A stretch of DNA of 64,000 nt from Welwitschia mirabilis (Eukaryota > Gnetophyta > Gnetopsida > Welwitschiales): positions 259,244,651-259,308,650 of the forward strand of contig JBOZIK010000001.1 of NCBI GenBank assembly GCA_051453625.1, given 5' to 3'. The notes beneath the pieces are model-generated. The model was not told the origin of the DNA and did no database searches. It saw only the letters and a list, made by a program, of their open reading frames with translations. The position numbers were made by a program, and so were the translations under genes. Below, piece by piece: positions 35,390 to 47,559 of this stretch. Each line of letters opens with the position of its first letter. Position 1 is the stretch's first letter.

Positions 35390-36260
35390 AAATGGAAGAA
35401 TGAAGAAGATATGACTAGAAAGTTAATGATGAAATTTAGATGCATAAACCCTTTAATATTTTAAGGATCTAATGATGAAACTAAAATAGAAGCATGATTA
35501 GTTTATATAAGTAAGGAATTATAATTGTTCAATTTTATATTAGAGAAAAAAGCCATCTTAGTTGTGTGCACCAACTCAAGAAAAATACAACTCTATGGTG
35601 GGATGCAGAAAAAGAATAGTACAGTTTTTCTAATCATCTATCTTGGGAGGACTACAAAGACAATTTCGAGCTAGGTTACATATTTTAATGTTATAGGAAT
35701 GATATGGTAGAAGAATTCTAAAACATTAACAAGGATCAATATTAGTGGACTTATATAAAAATAAGTTTATCTAATTACTAAGATATGTACTAGAGAGAGC
35801 TATCATAAAATAGATAAAGATACAAAGGATGATATCTTGATTGTATCTTATGATTCAAAAACAAGTTAAACTATTTCAACTAAGGACATTTATAGAGGCC
35901 TTGAAAAAGGTAAGACTTTCTAAAGAATCCATTGCTAATAGAAAAAATTTCATGGATAAATAAGGCTATCCATAAGACTAGAGAAAATCAAGTTAGAAAA
36001 AGGCCTTTCTTTAAAAATAGCAAAGTAAATAGAGGTAGGCATTGGCACAACATTCTAAGAGTTAATAAAATGGAGGCTAGATAATCTTAAGTAAGAGGAA
36101 AGATACTTTTGGTTATATCTATTACTAAAACTAGGGCTAACAATCTTAAAACTACTAGATGCTATCATTATAAAGGACCTCATTTAATGAAAAATTACTT
36201 CAAGTAGAAGAATGAAGAATAATGCATAGTTGATATTAGAAAGATTTATGCATCAATATC
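35390..36260 (+). pseudogene. Tekay-like gag remnant, copy 1
   Basis: Mixed frames give SEKKAILVV-type, LWWDAEKE-type and KQVKLFQL-type blocks of the gypsy retrotransposon gag domain, parallel to the second copy at 57870-58740. The zinc knuckle at about 36149-36200 reads CYHYKGPHLMKNYF, in which two of the metal-binding Cys (family form C-x2-C-x4-H-x4-C) are Tyr, a G-to-A change in each case. Particle-forming function is lost. Confidence 0.75.
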
Positions 36261-36991
36261 TAAAGAGGATGCTCAGCCATCAGTAATTATAGAAACTACA
36301 AGTATCTTGTTTAGTGTTCCTATTAAAATTTTATTAAATCTAGAAGATACATATTATTTTATATCTTCTTTTATATCTTAGAAGCTATTTAGATAATGTA
36401 GTAGTGGAGCCTCCAATTGGTAGTACAATTAGAACTCTTGGAAAGAATTGTATATGTAAAGTTGTTATTAAAGGCCATGTTTTTAGGCCTAATTTCTAAT
36501 TTTATATTAGGTATATTTTGATGTTATCTTAGGCATGAATTAGCTACAAGAAAATAGAGATAAAATATATTGTTATTCTAGGCAAATCATTATGTTAAGA
36601 ACAAGTGGTAAGAGAGTTTGGTTACCCATTACCTCTAACCTTTCCACCAAAAGATTGATAACTAAGAAGAAAATGATAAAATAATTTAATAGGAAGAGAA
36701 TTTTTGAAATACTTTGGCTATTATTTTCTCTCCATTTTCAACCTAAAATTCTAGACATACTAGTAGTAAAAAAATAGATAGATTTATTTCTTAAAGAGTT
36801 ACTAGGTTTAATATTTTAAGATATCTCTTAAACTAGGGGTTAAATCAATGTTTAGAGCACCTTACAAAATGTCTTCAAATAGAATTTATGATACTTATTA
36901 ATAATATCTTTAAAGATTATTTGAAAAATTTCATTGTAGTTTTTATTAATGACGTCTTGGTATATTCTCCAACTAAGAAAACTCATGAGGA
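36261..36991 (+). pseudogene. Tekay-like protease/RT remnant with RT deletion, copy 1
   Basis: FDVILGMN (about 36519-36542) is the protease-linker motif of chromoviruses (DVILGMDW). At 36868-36890 the text jumps from the block before RT (LTKCLQIEF-type) to IFKDYLKNFIVVFINDVLVY. The RT active site is therefore FIND, with the first Asp as Asn. Copy 2 has about 400 bases here (59395-59800) that copy 1 lacks, so the fingers and part of the palm are deleted. A run of 533 N follows. Confidence 0.8.
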
Positions 36992-37524
36992 NNNNNNNNN
37001 NNNNNNNNNNNNNNNNNNNNNNNNNNNNNNNNNNNNNNNNNNNNNNNNNNNNNNNNNNNNNNNNNNNNNNNNNNNNNNNNNNNNNNNNNNNNNNNNNNNN
37101 NNNNNNNNNNNNNNNNNNNNNNNNNNNNNNNNNNNNNNNNNNNNNNNNNNNNNNNNNNNNNNNNNNNNNNNNNNNNNNNNNNNNNNNNNNNNNNNNNNNN
37201 NNNNNNNNNNNNNNNNNNNNNNNNNNNNNNNNNNNNNNNNNNNNNNNNNNNNNNNNNNNNNNNNNNNNNNNNNNNNNNNNNNNNNNNNNNNNNNNNNNNN
37301 NNNNNNNNNNNNNNNNNNNNNNNNNNNNNNNNNNNNNNNNNNNNNNNNNNNNNNNNNNNNNNNNNNNNNNNNNNNNNNNNNNNNNNNNNNNNNNNNNNNN
37401 NNNNNNNNNNNNNNNNNNNNNNNNNNNNNNNNNNNNNNNNNNNNNNNNNNNNNNNNNNNNNNNNNNNNNNNNNNNNNNNNNNNNNNNNNNNNNNNNNNNN
37501 NNNNNNNNNNNNNNNNNNNNNNNN
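36992..37524. other. Assembly gap (533 N)
   Basis: A run of 533 N inside the RT gene of Tekay-like copy 1. Frames crossing it are artefacts. Confidence 0.99.
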
Positions 37525-38235
37525 CTAATTCTGATAAGTGAAAGTTTTATCCATCTAAAGTTAAATTCTTATACCATGTAATTTTAAAAGAAGAGATTAG
37601 TGTGGATGATGATAAGGCCTAAGATATTTTGTATTAGTCTAAACCTAAATTAGTAATGAAAGTAAGGAGTTTTTTGGCCTTGCAAGATACTATAGAAGGT
37701 TTACTAAAATCATTTCTAAGGTAGCTTCTTCATTAACCTCCTTATTAAGGAAGAATAAGAAATTTAAAATGGACAAAATAATGTGAAGGAGTATTTCAAA
37801 ATTAAAATCAAATCTCATCTCAGCACTAGTTTTTGAAAATGCTAGAACTAGAAAAACCTTCCATATTTTACACAAATGTCTCAATAAAAGGATTAGGTCT
37901 AGTGCTAATGCAAGAAGGTAAAGTAATGGCCTATGCATCTAGGCAGCTAAAAAATCATGAGAAAAATTACCTTGTTCATGATTAGAAATAGCAGCAGTTA
38001 TACATGCATTAAAAGACTTGAAGAAATTATCTTTATGATGAATAGATAAAAGTTTGAATATATCATAAGAGCTTGAATTATATTGATGCACAACCTAATA
38101 TAAATCTTAGGTAAAGAATATTAGTAGAATATTTATAGGATTATGATCTAATGATAAGCTATCATGTAGAAAAGGCAAATGTTGTTGCAGATTTCTTGAG
38201 TCAAAGGAGGAATGTAATTTATAATTTAAGAGTAG
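37525..38235 (+). pseudogene. Tekay-like RT end and RNase H remnant, copy 1
   Basis: KFYPSKVKFLYHVILKEEIS (about 37541) is the block after the RT palm (family VxFLGHVIS). RNase H is recognised by [20 protein letters not shown] and [11 protein letters not shown] at about 37889-37980, an uninterrupted run of over 30 codons. The first catalytic Asp block reads FYTNVS where YTDAS is expected. The region ends near a decayed VVADFL block (family VADALSR) at about 38185. Confidence 0.85.
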
Positions 38236-39694
38236 ATAGTGATTTACAATGAATGATTTATAAGGTACAATAAAATTTCCCCATATGCAAGAAAATTACA
38301 ATAACTAAAATAGAAGGACTTGCAATTTTAAAGAACTAGTTAGTATGTTATTTAAAGAAGATTATAATACATACTATGGCAAGAATTAAATACATAATAT
38401 TTGAAGAGTTTCATCTAACTATATATGCTATCCACCTAGGAGTTAATAATGTGTACAAGAATATCAAGTATTACTTTTTATGATTGAGAATAAAGTTAGA
38501 AATAGAAAATTAGATAGCTAATTATATGATTTATATGATTTGTCAATTATCCTAGGGAAAGCATAAACACCCTGTGAGACTCCTATAGCCATATGATGTT
38601 TTATAATGGAAATGAACTATTATAGGCATGGATTTTATCATACGTTTTCCTAGGACCAAGGGAGGATATGATTCCATTTTGATCATAGTAGATCTTTTAA
38701 CTAAGAGTGCACATTTTTGTCTAGTAAAGATAACTGAATGGTTAAACAAATTGCAAAATAATATGTTAAACACATTATTAAGTGTGAAGGAGTTACTAAG
38801 GTAATAATCTTAAATCAAGATAAAAAACTTACATCTAGATTTTGGATAGCTTTCATAAGAAGTTAGGCATGTAATTGGATTTAACTATAGATTTGTATCC
38901 TTAGATCAACTAGACAAATTAAAAGAACTAATTGAATATTAAAAGATTGGTTAAGGTTGATTATATTAAATTTTAAAGTATCTTGTTCCAATTATTTTCC
39001 TCTTATAAAATTTACTTATAATAATAGTTGCAAAGAGTTAATTGAATGTATACCATTGAAAGATTTATATGGAAAAATATGTATAACTCTAGTTTTTTTA
39101 TTTCATAAAGTAGATAAGAGGATACATAAACTTTAAATTAAAAAAATAAGATTATAAAATTCAAAAAGATACTTCAAATAGTTAAGGATAGATAGACAAA
39201 ATATGCAAATTAGCATAGAAGAAACGTATAATTTTAGGAAGGAGATCATATATTTTTTAAGTTTTCCACATTTAAAGGATTTTTTAGATTTGTTAAGAAA
39301 GGTAAACTAGCCTCAAGCTTTATAGGATCATATTAGATCTCTAGAATAATTGGACCCATGGCATAAAAATTAGCTCTGCAATCATAGTTGTCCATGTTAC
39401 ATATGTTTTTCATATATCATTATTAAGGAAATGTATTTCTGATGGAACCAAGGTTATTTTAGTTAAATATATAGCTATCCTTCCTAATTGTACCATAAAG
39501 ACTCAACCAATTAAGCTATTAGATCAAAAAGAAATGGCACTTTGAATGTGTATAATTAAGTTTTCTAAGGTTTAATGGTAGGATAAAAAACAATATGAGA
39601 TAACATGGGAATAGAAAAATGACCTCTTATAGTGGATACCTAAACTACAAATAAGTTTTTGGGAGGAAACCTCTTAAGAGGTGGAGAAATATTA
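38236..39694 (+). pseudogene. Tekay-like integrase and chromodomain-like end, copy 1
   Basis: The core block MDFIIRFPRTKGGYDSILII, then VDLLTKSAHFCLVKIT lies at about 38627-38733 and keeps the first catalytic Asp (MDF). TSRFWIAF follows at about 38835. The C-terminus reads KCISDGTKVILV, QPIKLLDQKEMAL and ITWE..NDLL (about 39430-39690). It parallels the linker and chromodomain-like region of chromoviruses, which steers insertion to heterochromatin. Frame changes and stops are many. Confidence 0.8.
39670..39694 (+). promoter_or_regulatory. Polypurine tract with adjoining palindrome, copy 1
   Basis: CCTCTTAAGAGG (39671-39682) is a perfect 12-base palindrome, followed by GTGGAGAAATATTA directly before LTR 2. 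Copy 2 has CCTCTTATGAGG then GTGGAGAAATATCA (62009-62032). The purine tract primes plus-strand synthesis. Confidence 0.7.
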
Positions 39695-41308
39695 CATCTA
39701 GACTTTCAGATCCAAGACTTAGCCTAAAAATTTAATTTAAATAAATTTTATTGATATAAGATCCTTATGTTAATTTAGTTACTATAATTATTTTTCTTGG
39801 AAGTGGGATATAGTTATATTATCAAAAATTTTGCTATAATTTTTATTTCTTTCAACTTGTAATAATATCCCTATTATAAATTATTTGTAATCATTAGTAG
39901 CCTTTTTAATGGTCATGTTAGTGTCTAAGGTAGTGTTTGTATTAGTGGTTGAATTATATTAATTTTCTTGTGAAATTATTACTTCATCTTTTACTTTGGA
40001 AAATATATTTTGAGGTATTTCATGTTAATTCTTTATTTAAGTAAATGCATTATTCATTATGATAAAATATTATGCACCCAATGGCTTAATAAGTTAATAG
40101 AATCCTACATTTTCCTCATTGTTCTCACTTTTATCACTATCATCACTTTGATCATCATCATCACTTCAACCACTTCCACTATAATCACCACTTTTACTAG
40201 TTCCACCACCTTCATCACTCTTTTTTTACGATGGTATTTCTTCACATCCTAAACTCTCTACTATAAACAAAACCTTATTCTCCTCATATTTCATATCTTA
40301 AAAAATATCTTACTATTGAATATAGTAATGTTAATCTTAAATATTTCAAAACCCTTAAAGCTTTAGATCCTTAGAATCTGTAGAAGTTCTCAAATCTTCA
40401 TTTAATTTTAGGCATGATTTTATGATATTTCTCTTTTTTTTCTTATATGCTTTATAGTTTAAGTCTAGTGTTTGTATTGTCTTTGCTGATTTCTTACATT
40501 CCTTTTTATTTGCTATGATTGCATCCCTTAAAATCTTATTTATTTCACATACTATTATAATATTTAAAGTTCTATTCATAAATCATATGTCATGTACTAT
40601 GTTTTTCTTAAGATTCTTCCATCTTAACTCTTTCCATAATGATTTGAGCTAGAACCATTTGTTGATCTATACTTAATATATTTTGAAAAAAAAAATTTCA
40701 TATAGAGTAAAGTGGTGAAAATAATCCCTTATGGGTGTGTTGATTAAATTTTAGTAATACCTCTAGAGAGTAAAGGGACCCTTTGATACTTGTGCATCCA
40801 AAATTTTGTAAATTCATATGAGGTTTTTTGTCACATTTTGATTATCTTGAGTATTCCTATTTAGTACTTGAAACTTCTCCTTCCCACCTAAGCCTAGCCA
40901 TGGATCATATTAGGAAGTATAAAGGTTATACTTCTCACACCATTCTTGCATGTGCAAGAGCTATATAAACAAGGTCATAGAATGAACCAACTATTATAAT
41001 TTATATTGAATGCTATTTTTATTCTTGTAATTTAAATGCATGCATTAGTTAAAGGAATTTGAATATCCTAAATAAATTATATTATTTATGTAAATATGAT
41101 TATTGTATTCAAATTTATTAAAAGAAGTGATATGGGTATTTTTGGCATTTTATTTAACATTCTTATTTGAGAAGTCTAATTATTTGTCATGCATCTACCT
41201 CATAGATAATGAAATTCGGTTTTGTATTCATATTGGGATAGTAAATAAATTATAAATTTTTAAATTACTAGATATTTTTTGAATTGTATTATTCAATTTT
41301 CAAGTTGA

Positions 41309-41380
41309 ATATTAGCATGATTGGTAAAATCATTAGCATGCTAAGAGAAGGATTTAGAGTTCAAGTTTAGATAAGTGATA
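41309..41380 (+). other. tRNA-Ala(AGC)-like module in LTR 2
   Basis: D-arm-like GATTGGTAAAATC (41319-41331), anticodon-loop-like TTAGCAT (41333-41339) and B-box-like AGTTCAAGTT (41358-41367). It is the best preserved of the three copies of this module. Confidence 0.55.
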
Positions 41381-41492
41381 TCACATTTTTATTGAAAATC
41401 CAAAAGAACTCTAATATCATTTAATTTTGTTAGGACTTAATAAAATAGAATACACCTTAAAGGGATCATAAGGAATTATTTTATAATGATAA

Positions 41493-41562
41493 AATACCAT
41501 TATTGAGACTTGATCTTATGATCCTTCATGTTTCATATTGGACTTATAACCATTGAGATAGA
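41493..41562 (-). other. tRNA-Phe(GAA)-like module in LTR 2
   Basis: On the minus strand: CTCAATGGTTATAAG as D-arm, ATATGAAACATGAAGGATC in the anticodon and variable positions, and ATAAGATCAAGTCTC as T-arm/B box. Same place and orientation as in LTR 1. Confidence 0.45.
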
Positions 41563-42831
41563 TCAAGAACCATGACTGTAATGCCTCCATATCATAAGTC
41601 AATATACTATTAACTATAATCCTTTCATAAATTAATATTTCTCCCTCTTCTATTATTTCTATTTTTGTTTCCGCTTCAAAAATGAACATAGAATTTGCAT
41701 AGTATTATCTACTCATAAAGCAATATTTGTCTTCCTTCTGCATGAAAAATAATTAACAGATCTAGTTAAATTAAATATAATGATTACTAAAAGAAAGTAA
41801 TGAGTATATTAATATAGAAATCCCTAATTTGCTTAAATTCATTATTTATATGATGGAGAAAATTTCGCGTATTTTTCCTTTGTGTCCTTTAAGTTACTCC
41901 TTTTTACATTTCTTTCCGTAATCAAGTATACCTTACCTCACCTCCTCTTTCTCCTACACATTTATTTCATCAATAATTTTAAATAGCATAATGCAAATGA
42001 TGCATATCCTTTTGGAAAACACATCTTCATCTCCCCTCCCTTAGCAGTAAAAATAATCAATAAATGGTACTTCTCCTTTTACCAACACTTCATCCTATAA
42101 TGCATTCCATTTAGTGCTCCTAACCAAGTAACATAAACATCCTTCCATCTCCTCTCATGCATTTTTTAGATAGTTTTTCCTTTTCTTATTTCTTCAGTTC
42201 ATGAGAATATCTCAACAATATGTATTTCAATCATGCATTTGCTCTTCTTCTTCTCGATTCCACCATCTCTTCTTCATTTAAAAATGCTACTTCAAACATA
42301 AAGAAGAAATAATTAATCAAGAAACAAGTGCTAGTCTATAAATATGAATCTCTTAATATTAATTCTTATGAACATTTTTTTCTCATTCCTTCTATATAAA
42401 ACTTTATTCCTTAAGCATCTTTGTGCAAAGCTATAACAACCCTCTTGTGTATTGCATCAACTTTTTCCTCTAATGCATTCATCTATGTTTCTTTTTTCCT
42501 TAGGCATTATTGATCATTCTTTATATTCCTAGATATTTTTATGATGTTGCAATGGTAAGGACTTAGTGGTATTCAATCATAGCTTTTTCAACATCATTTT
42601 TTAACAAGAGGTCATAACATGACAATTTTTTTTCTAAGTTTCAACTAGTGATGATGTTGTCCCTTGCTATAGCTATGTAACATACAATAGTTTTTCCTTT
42701 ATTCTTCTTTTATGACTGTGTAATGCTAGCAACTCCCACTTATGTATTATCCCTTCTTTGCCCTACATTAATATTGATCATTTATGCATTAGCATAGAGG
42801 TTCCGCATTTGCAGTCCTTATTCAAATTAGA

Positions 42832-42903
42832 TGTGACAACATAGATGGTGAATGAGAATCTTGCTTAACATAAAGATCCCAGGTTCAAGTTTATATGATG
42901 GAT
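42832..42903 (+). other. tRNA-Val(AAC)-like module in LTR 2
   Basis: ATAGATGGTGAATGAGAATC (D-arm side), TTGCTTAACATAAAGATCCC with AAC in anticodon position, and the near-consensus B box GGTTCAAGTT (42882-42891). Confidence 0.5.
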
Positions 42904-42975
42904 CCTTTTTGTTGCTTTCATGAATCTCATTAATAGTACTCATAATAACACACTGGAACTAACATTAAATTAAAG

Positions 42976-43050
42976 ATATTTAATTTATCCATTAATATCC
43001 ATAATATTAATGGATAGATTAGCTAATTTACCCATCAATATCCATAATAT
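42976..43050 (+). repeat. Short tandem repeat in LTR 2
   Basis: The phrase ATCCATTAATATCCATAATA is followed by a second, overlapping CCCATCAATATCCATAATAT about 45 bases on. LTR 1 has a single copy at 34698-34725, so this duplication is specific to LTR 2. Confidence 0.7.
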
Positions 43051-43317
43051 TAATGCCCTACTTACTTGGTATTATTATGGGTTGAATATAAAACACCTAT
43101 GTTTGTAACTCTAAAGGAGATGTTAGTTACTACTAGATATTTAAATATACCATATTATTATACATATTTAAGATAATTTTAAAAATACTAGCTAGGTTTC
43201 ATAAAAATAATGTAAAATACTATACTAAAGAAAACTTCATATAGCTAATCTATAATTTTGTATCACACTTATTAGATATATTAGTTATCTATTATTATCA
43301 TGAAAAATGGATATTAA

Positions 43318-44297
43318 TGTTAATTTATCTATTTGTCAAGTTGATGTAAAACTAACATTTTTTGGTGTAGCAAGATACGTTGCAATTATTTAAAGAAATG
43401 ATAATTCTTATAGGTTGGGAATAACCTGATATCTTTCACTAGCTTTACATGAACCTGATAAAATGCATGAGCACTTAAGGAGTCAACCAAATCCTATAAG
43501 GATTGACCAGATCTATATCAGAAAATTTCATTTAATTCTTCAAGTAATCAACTAGATTCCTAAGGAATTTACCAGACCAATATAAGAAATTGACAAATTT
43601 TTGCTTAAGGGATTAACTGAATGTTTGAGGGGTTGATTAAACTACTACCATAATTGTATTAGTGATAAGAAGTCGACCAGATTAGAAGGAATCAACTAGA
43701 TCTAAACCATATGTAGTTGAGTAGATTCTAATTGAGATTAACTAGATCATATGATGTAAGGACCTTGGGTCAACCAGAATAAAATGGAGTCAGTCAACTT
43801 CTATAATGATAGTTAGTGGGGTCAACTAGATCATACTAAATGTACTTGGATCTTTGACATAACTTTTAGATGATGCTATCTTTGTTGTACTTTAGATTTG
43901 ATAAATAATATGCATATTAGTATACTATTAACACCAAAAAGTATTTCTTTATAAAGGTTAAGACTGATCCTTAAAAAGTCCAATTGCAAAGGTTATAAGT
44001 TAACCCAAAAAATTATAAACTAAGTAACAAGGATCCAAATCTATTTTGGGTAGAAGCTGGCTATCAAGAGTAGAGTAGAAAATTTTTCAAATCATTATAA
44101 ATCATGTGTTTGATGATCTCCATTGGTATTTTCTAGTTTTAGTTATTTTTCTTTTCAAATCTCATTCTTAGATAAATCATTTGGTTATTTCATATGAAAA
44201 AAGAATTTCTAGTGTTTAATATTTTCTAAAGATAATACTTTAATTTTTTAATACCTATTTCCTCCCTCCTCCCCTTTATAGGTTTTGAGATTTAATA
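43318..44297 (+). repeat. 5' LTR of the SIRE-like element
   Basis: It runs from TGTTAATTTATC to GAGATTTAATA, just before the primer site. Between 43440 and 43830 the phrase GTCAACCAGATC and variants recurs about ten times, with one intact GTCGACCAG at 43672-43680. It lacks about 218 bases present in the 3' LTR (56773-56990). Those bases contain the same motif type, so the loss is probably in this copy. Confidence 0.85.
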
Positions 44298-44298
44298 A

Positions 44299-44320
44299 TT
44301 GGTATCAGAGCTTGATTGAG
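44299..44320 (+). promoter_or_regulatory. Primer-binding site (iMet), SIRE-like element
   Basis: TTGGTATCAGAGCTTG at 44299-44314 is an exact match to the initiator tRNA-Met primer site of plant copia elements, one base inside the LTR end. Confidence 0.92.
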
Positions 44321-44363
44321 CTAATTGTAGATCCTAATATATCTTAACTATTGAACCCCAACT

Positions 44364-45890
44364 ATGAGTAATCATGTTAATGGCATCTCTACCAGAAGAC
44401 CATCCATGTTTGATGGAACTAACTATGATTACTGGAAGGCTTGAATGAAAAAATTTCTTAGGTCTTTAGATGTATATATAGAGGATATTATCTACAATGG
44501 AGATGTTATATACATGCTAACCAAAACTGATAGTAATGAAACCACCATAGTTGTTGAGAAATCTCAAGACTAATGAATCACTATAAACAAAGTCAAGGCA
44601 ATCATAGATTTCTATGCTTTTAATGATTTTTTTTTAGTTTGTGTAGATGAATTCAAAATAATTATGAACTACAAACATGCCAAGAAAGCTTGGGACATAC
44701 TTAAAATTGCATACGAAGGAGCATCCACTATAAAATAGGTAAAGCTATAGATGATTATCTCTAAGTTTGAAGATATTCATATGGAAAAAGAGACGACTCT
44801 ACAAGTGTTTTTTACTAGGATAATAGACATAGTAAATCCTATGAAAATTCTAGAGGAGAAAATGGATGAATAAAAATATTACAAAAAGCATTCATATCCC
44901 TTCCAAAATGCTTTAAGCCAAAGGCTACAACTATTAAGGAAATTAAAAACATTAGTCGATTAGCACTAGATGAACTATAAGGTAATCTTTAAACTTATGA
45001 ATTAAAGTTTTTTAAAGACAAAAAAAAAAAGTCTTACATTGAAAACTGTGTAAGAACATTTCAGATTTGAAAGATAAGATGAAGATCCCAGTGAGGATGA
45101 AGTTTCACTATTAGCAAGAAAGTTTAAAAAATTCTTGCATAGAAGAAAAAGAGATGGTGAATAAAGTAAAGGATTAAAGAGGAGTCAATACAAATTAATA
45201 AGAGATCTATAAAAAGGAAATTAGATCTAGTGATATGTGTGTAATGGATATGGACATGTTCTAAATAAAAGTTTAAATAATAAAAGAAAATTAAAGAAAG
45301 TGCAAGACATTATCCTTCATCATTACCTAGGATAATATTGATAAAGAAGAAAATAGTAGCTCAAGTCTAGAATTAGATAGAGATATAAGACTTTGTTTCA
45401 TGGTAATAGTAGCTCCCATGAAAAACATATCATGCTTAATTAAATCATATATCTAGACCTTATTGAATAAGTTAAAAAGAGGTAGAAGATACTTGCCAAG
45501 AGATTTATTTAGAATGTGAAAATATAATAAAATATATTATTGAGTTAAATAAGATAATGAAGACTCTAAACAATGAAAAGGAAGAGTTGGAGGTAAAGTA
45601 AAAAATGGTTCAAATAGAAAACACTAAGCTAACTTAAGAGGTAAAAAGCTTATTTCATTTTGTAAATAAATTTTCTAATATTTTAAGTAAGTTAGAATAG
45701 ATGCTTGGGATACAAAGACCAATCCATCTCAAGAAAGGTATTAATTTCATTTCTCAAAATTTATGCAATCTATTGAATAAGGTAACATGATAAAATAACT
45801 TTATGTTAAAGATTACTTGTTAGTTTTGTGGAAATAGAGATAATTTAAAATAATTTTGAGATTTTAGAAAGATAATGCTTTTTTAAGCTC
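44364..45890 (+). pseudogene. SIRE-like gag remnant
   Basis: The ATG at 44364 opens MSNHVNGISTRRPSMFDGTN, then YDYWKA, stop, MKKFLRSLD, the start of copia gag. CVDEFKIIMNYKHAKKAWDI, then LKIAYEG (about 44640-44720) and a SKFEDIHMEKETT block (about 44760) are the UBN2 domain. A decayed first zinc knuckle lies near 45225-45260. A second CX2C start, CQFCGNRDNLK, lies at about 45825, as in the long SIRE gag. Between them are Lys/Glu-rich coiled-coil segments (45480-45660). Many stops and shifts. Confidence 0.85.
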
Positions 45891-45999
45891 TATTAGTACT
45901 TTTCCATTTAAATTTATTCCAACGGGATGTGTATCACAATAGTCCAAATGAACTAACTAGATAAGGGCTAATAATTTCAAAAGTTTATTGATCCAAACA

Positions 46000-46340
46000 G
46001 CTTTTAAAGTTTCAAATGAAACTTGCTAGTACATGATATTGAATGTTACTAGTACATGACAAGTGAGAAATCAAGATTCTAACATTTAAATGATTTTAAT
46101 AAAGGATAAGTATCTTTTAGAGATAACAAAAAAGTAAAAATTAAGGCATTAAAAGCATTAGTAAAGGTAACATACCTAAAATTAATAAAGTTTTATATGT
46201 GAATGGTCTTAAACATAATTTGCTAAGTATTAATCAGATTTATGATAAGGATCATAAAGTCACTTTTAATAGTCAAGAATGTAAAGTTAGACATGATAAA
46301 ACAAATTACAGTCACCTGAAAACAAATATAATAGATGATG
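46000..46340 (+). pseudogene. SIRE-like protease remnant
   Basis: YMTSEKSRFYHLNDFNKG (about 46050) and VSFRDNKKVKIK follow where SIRE elements have the HMTGD..F block after the protease active site. VNGLKHNLLSISQIYDKDHK lies at about 46200-46255, and the run stays open to 46334. The DSG active-site triplet itself, expected just upstream, is not readable. Confidence 0.8.
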
Positions 46341-46379
46341 TTTATAGTATTATTTAATCTTTGTCTGCTTATTATTTTT

Positions 46380-47230
46380 TTCATATAAATCAACATGAAT
46401 TGTGCCACTAATGGGTAGGACACGTAAACTATGATTATCTCAAAATCATCATTAAAAAGAAGAACATTAAAAAAATTCCTAAGATTAACATTAATAAACA
46501 TGGATTATGTAATGCTTCTTAGAAAGGAAAAGAACTCAAGGCTCTCATAAAAGTAAATACTTAGTCTTCTTAATAATGGTTCTTGAACTCATTCATATGA
46601 ACTTAGTGAGTCTTGCCTAAACTAAAAGTATAGGAGGAAAATGATACCTTTTGACTATGGTGGATGACTTTTCTAGATTTAATTGGATGGCCTTCTTAGA
46701 AAACAAAGCAAAAACCTTTAAATGTTATGTTGAAATATGTAACAAAATTTAAAATGAGAAGGGTAGAACATTAAAAAGATTAGAAGTGATCATGGAGGAG
46801 AATTCAAAAGTAATATTTTTAAGAAATGTTATGTGGATAATAGTATAGAATATTAATTTTTAGCCATAAAGATTCCACAAAATATGGAATTTCAAAAAGA
46901 AAAATATGGGTCCTTTAAGATATGACAAGAATGATGCTAAACGATAAAGAAGTACTCAAATGTTTTGGACTAAATTAGTAAGTACTACATGAAATGTTAT
47001 CAATAGAGTTAACCTAAGACCAAGTATGGATAAAATCCCCTATGGACTCTAGAAAGCAAGAAATCTAAATGTATCATTTTTTAAGGTCTTTCGAAGTAAA
47101 TGTTTTATATTAATAGATAAATAACATATAAGAAAATTTAAGTTCAAAGATAATAATGAAATATTTCTAGGATTCTCAACTAGAAGTAGAGAGTATTAGG
47201 TATTTAACAAATGAATTCTAATAGTGAAAG
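46380..47230 (+). pseudogene. SIRE-like integrase remnant
   Basis: The GAG-pre-integrase zinc-binding block is seen as HELCHQWVGHVNYDYLK (about 46390-46440). The core gives LELIHMNLVSLA, then YLLTMVDDFSRFNWMAFLEN (about 46640-46710). The first catalytic Asp (HMDL) is Asn and the second (VDD) is kept. The C-terminal part reads FFKVFRSKCFILIDK and NNEIFLGFSTRSREY (about 47075-47200), the copia GKFD/LGYS region. Frames shift several times. Confidence 0.85.
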
Positions 47231-47559
47231 AATTTATAAAAATTTAGAGAAATGACTTTAGTACTAGACTTATTCCTTCATGTAGTGAAGAAAATCTTAC
47301 TTCAAGAATTTCCACTATAAAAGAAGTAATATCTAAAGAAGAATCATCTCAAGAGATTACCTCTAAAAAGTTAAAACAACTAAAAGATCATCCACTTAAG
47401 TCTATTATTACAGATGTAATCTCAAAAATTCATACTAGAAACTCTCTCAAAAACTTTTATACCAATATTTATTACATTTCTAAAATTGAACCCAAAAAGT
47501 TTAAAGAGATCAAATCTCTTAAAGAACAGATGATGGCTATGCAATAAAAACTATAAAAA

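Larger units (their letters stand above)
39695..43317 (+). repeat. Tekay-like LTR 2, first part
   Basis: It aligns with LTR 1 from its first base (TG here decayed to CA) to base about 3620, then breaks at ATTAA (43313-43317), where the SIRE-like element is inserted. The rest lies at 57486-57723. It has tRNA-like modules at 41309-41380 (+), 41493-41562 (-) and 42832-42903 (+). Confidence 0.9.

Noticed and set aside
36888-37581. Open frames of 210-217 codons crossing the 533-N gap
   Set aside because: Their length comes from N read as codons. Only the first 34 codons are real sequence, and those belong to the RT remnant.
40010-40252. 80-codon frame rich in Thr, Ile and Ser
   Set aside because: It is the translation of the degenerate ACTTCCACC-type repeat of Tekay-like LTR 2. 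The same frame type recurs at 62236-62478 in LTR 3.
46223-46501. 92-codon minus-strand frame
   Set aside because: It is antisense to the SIRE-like protease and integrase remnant and has no family likeness.
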